7,829 nt of DNA from an uncultured Coprococcus sp. (GTDB lineage Bacteria; Bacillota; Clostridia; Lachnospirales; Lachnospiraceae). Below, in pieces: positions 6,672 through 7,829 of this stretch. The position numbers and the translations under genes were made by a program. Location: assembly GCA_934247115.1 (NCBI GenBank), contig CAKQIY010000063.1:1-7829 (forward strand). Reading direction: 5' to 3'. Below the pieces are notes generated by a model. It was not told where the DNA came from. It ran no database searches and saw only the letters and a list, made by a program, of their open reading frames with translations. Within the stretch, counting starts at the first letter, position 1, and every line of letters begins with the position of its first letter.

Positions 6672-7292
6672 ATGAGAAATAAAACAATTACAAGGAAATT
6701 AGTGTTAAGCAGAAAAATACTTACAGTCATAATGACAGTACTTGTGGCATCAATGCTGACAGCCTGTGGAAGTTCAAATACGTCAGGAAATTCAAGTGCA
6801 TCAGGAAGTTCAAATGCGTCAGGAAATTCAACTTCATCAGGTAGTGGAAAGCTTGAAGCAACCACAGAGAAGAGCGAAAATGCTGTATATGTAACTCCTG
6901 CAGTAGAAAATGGCGAGATTGCAATTGACGTAGACACATTGACTTCGCATCCATTATATGTAAACTATGATTCAAATGGAACAAACATCCAGCTTATCGC
7001 TGTTAAAGCATCTGACGGAACACCACGTCTGTCACTCAATACTTGCCAGGTATGTAATCCTTCACCAATGGCATATTTCAAGGAGCAGGACGGAAAGCTG
7101 GTATGCCAGAACTGTGGAAATACATTCACTATGGACAGCGTGGGCGAGACATCAGGAGGGTGTAATCCAACCTATATTGACTATAAAAATACAGATGGAA
7201 AATTGACTGTAAGCGTGGCTGATCTTGACACATATGCAGATCTTGACACATATGCAGATAGATTTACGTCTTGGGGTGGTCCTGTAGAGTAA
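6672..7292 (+). CDS. DUF2318 (FtrD-like) CxxC lipoprotein
   Basis: Encodes 206 residues from the ATG at 6672. An in-frame TTG at 6648 would add eight residues but is less likely. The N-terminus is a lipoprotein signal: basic residues, a hydrophobic stretch (about 16-29) and the lipobox LTAC with C32 as the lipidated cysteine. A Ser/Gly/Asn linker (33-59) follows. The rest is a DUF2318 / FtrD-like domain (PF10080), with CQVC (125-128), CQNC (145-148) and GGCNP (162-166), the conserved pattern of cysteines thought to bind metal or an Fe-S centre. It should sit on the outer face of the membrane. Its start lies 4 nt after the membrane protein's stop, indicating coupled translation and joint action in metal (copper or iron) handling or extracellular redox. 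Near the C-terminus DLDTYA is duplicated by an 18-bp tandem repeat. Family call is good; substrate is inferred. Confidence 0.88.
   Translation: MRNKTITRKLVLSRKILTVIMTVLVASMLTACGSSNTSGNSSASGSSNASGNSTSSGSGKLEATTEKSENAVYVTPAVENGEIAIDVDTLTSHPLYVNYDSNGTNIQLIAVKASDGTPRLSLNTCQVCNPSPMAYFKEQDGKLVCQNCGNTFTMDSVGETSGGCNPTYIDYKNTDGKLTVSVADLDTYADLDTYADRFTSWGGPVE
6768..6839 (+). repeat. Two 36-bp imperfect tandem repeats encoding the lipoprotein linker
   Basis: Units 6768-6803 and 6804-6839 both read GGAAGTTCAAAT at their start and encode GSSNTSGNSSAS and GSSNASGNSTSS. They form the flexible spacer directly after the lipidated cysteine. Such repeats can change copy number and so change linker length. Confidence 0.8.
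7221..7256 (+). repeat. Perfect 18-bp tandem duplication in the lipoprotein C-terminus
   Basis: GATCTTGACACATATGCA occurs twice back to back (7221-7238 and 7239-7256), followed by GAT of a third copy. It encodes DLDTYA twice and keeps the frame. Perfect identity points to a recent slippage event. Confidence 0.95.
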
Positions 7293-7305
7293 TCTGAAAC
7301 ACCAA

Positions 7306-7320
7306 AAGGAGATACGAATG
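7306..7320 (+). promoter_or_regulatory. Ribosome binding site and ATG leading to an immediate stop
   Basis: AAGGAG (7306-7311) stands 6 nt before an ATG at 7318, ideal spacing. The frame reads ATG GAT ATG TAG and ends after three codons. The longer reading frame that follows (to 7616) is in a different phase, so this looks like the original start of that gene disconnected by a one-base change. Confidence 0.5.
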
Positions 7321-7337
7321 GATATGTAGTTATAACT

Positions 7338-7616
7338 TTGCTGGCATATGACGCGTCGGGGGTGATGACGGAGTTTCCTGACGGCTATACAGGAAAAAAC
7401 AGGAGCCTGTACGAAGATAGTATGGATATAGCTAAAGAAAATTTTGATCAAATATCGGATTTGATTCATTTTGTATTGACAAATGAGATTTCGTCAATAC
7501 AGCTTTTGGTTTGGAAAGACAGAGAGATGCTCTTTAGTATCAATAACAGAAATTCGATAGAGATAATAAATGCAAATTCGGAGCAAATAGGTTTGAAGAA
7601 AAAATCAGAAATTTGA
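7338..7616 (+). pseudogene. Unrecognised short reading frame (92 aa), probably frameshifted at its start
   Basis: The open frame runs to a TGA at 7614-7616. Its earliest start is a TTG at 7338 and its first ATG is at 7365; neither has a ribosome binding site. I do not recognise the family. The product would be a small soluble protein without signal peptide or membrane segment. A mixed alpha/beta pattern is visible: a strand-like VITLLAYDASG if read from just upstream, a helix around SMDIAKENFDQISDLIHFVL, then strands SIQLLVWKDREMLFSI and IEIINANSEQ. The ideal start signal at 7306-7320 would join this frame if one base were inserted near 7326, giving MDM-x-VITLLAYDASG. A broken gene, or a sequencing error in an intact one, is therefore more likely than a TTG-started gene. 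It lies 45 nt after the lipoprotein stop and may belong to the same operon. Confidence 0.5.
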
Positions 7617-7674
7617 TTATAAAAGGTCAGATTCGTCAGTAACCATCGGTCTTGACGGGTTTGACCTTTTATAA
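7617..7674 (+). terminator. Long hairpin after the last frame, possible bidirectional terminator
   Basis: TTATAAAAGGTCA (7617-7629) is a perfect inverted repeat of TGACCTTTTATAA (7662-7674). Pairing continues inward through G-U pairs to CGTCA/TGACG (7634-7638/7653-7657), giving a stem of about 22 bp with a 14-nt loop. It starts directly after the TGA at 7614-7616. The U-run is only four Ts and lies inside the stem, so it is not a textbook terminator. A small mobile palindrome is an alternative. Confidence 0.6.
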
Positions 7675-7698
7675 TGCAGAAATATGATATAAAACAGA

Positions 7699-7727
7699 TG
7701 TGCGATTCTGGCGATATAAGGTATAAT
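7699..7727 (+). promoter_or_regulatory. Probable promoter of the gene starting at 7802
   Basis: TATAAT (7722-7727) is a perfect -10 box. The -35 position (7699-7704, TGTGCG) is a poor match, so an activator may be needed. Predicted start is near 7734. A small stem ACAAAT/ATTTGT (7744-7749/7754-7759) lies in the leader. Confidence 0.4.
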
Positions 7728-7801
7728 AAGTGTGTTGAGTTTTACAAATCGATATTTGTCGACTTGATAATTTCCAATTTTTAGTGATAGGGAGATACAC
7801 A

Positions 7802-7829
7802 ATGAATGGTTTGATTATAAAGGTACTCA
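7802..7829 (+). CDS. Start of a further gene, cut by the window end
   Basis: AGGGAG (7789-7794) stands 7 nt before an ATG at 7802, and the frame stays open to the window end. Only nine full codons are visible (MNGLIIKVL), too few to assign a family. The promoter-like sequence upstream supports a real, separately transcribed gene. Confidence 0.6.

Noticed and set aside
6383..6937. Minus-strand open frame of 184 codons over the cupredoxin and lipoprotein genes
   Set aside because: Its repeated FPDAFELPDALEF-type stretch is simply the complement of the 36-bp linker repeats in the lipoprotein gene.
7221..7256. TTGACA motifs in the 18-bp tandem repeat as promoter elements
   Set aside because: They are part of the coding repeat (codons for Leu-Asp-Thr) and no -10 box is suitably placed.
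7617..7802. Minus-strand 61-codon frame at the window end
   Set aside because: It covers the long hairpin and the promoter of the next gene, with no ribosome binding site or recognisable product.

Overview
This looks like chromosomal DNA of a gut Firmicute, most likely of the family Lachnospiraceae. The signs are moderate GC, strong AGGAG-type ribosome binding sites, TTGACT/TATAAT promoters, Rho-independent terminators and a gene set typical of that family: an intracellular GH43 enzyme, an NhaC antiporter, an AGCS amino-acid symporter and an FtrD-like DUF2318 lipoprotein. Genus cannot be fixed from the sequence. All convincing genes lie on the + strand.

Layout. (1) Positions 4-438 encode a small helical protein that looks like a DUF2383-type four-helix bundle, followed by a weak terminator. 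(2) A good sigma-A promoter (516-544) and a 38-nt leader hairpin precede a two-gene operon. It holds a cytoplasmic GH43 glycosidase with a CBM6-like C-terminus (647-2317) and, 24 bp on, an NhaC-family antiporter (2342-3670); a strong terminator follows. (3) A monocistronic AGCS alanine/glycine:cation symporter (3836-5251) has its own extended -10 promoter and terminator. (4) A metal-handling pair follows: a UreH/DsbD_2-type (TauE/SafE-annotated) membrane protein with a C-terminal cupredoxin-like domain (5627-6667) and, 4 nt later, a DUF2318/FtrD-like lipoprotein (6672-7292). (5) The end holds a short unrecognised reading frame with a damaged-looking start (7338-7616), a long hairpin (7617-7674), a probable promoter and the first nine codons of a further gene (7802 onward).

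How the genes work together. The GH43 enzyme has no signal peptide, so it should cleave imported oligosaccharides in the cytosol. Its operon partner is an ion antiporter rather than a sugar transporter. The AGCS gene is a separate amino-acid uptake unit. The last pair looks like a copper/iron handling module, with a membrane translocator or reductant channel, a thiol/Met-rich cupredoxin site and a surface CxxC lipoprotein.

Most notable is that the membrane protein frame continues upstream of its first ATG. It runs through a transmembrane helix and the C-terminal half of a heavy-metal-associated (HMA) domain to an in-frame stop at 5405. No ATG, GTG or TTG is present in that stretch, and the metal-binding CxxC half is absent. 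The gene therefore looks 5'-truncated. The small frame downstream of the pair also looks frameshifted at its start, and the lipoprotein carries a fresh 18-bp tandem duplication, so this end of the window appears to be evolving or decaying. I found no CRISPR array, tRNA, rRNA, insertion sequence or recognisable defence system.
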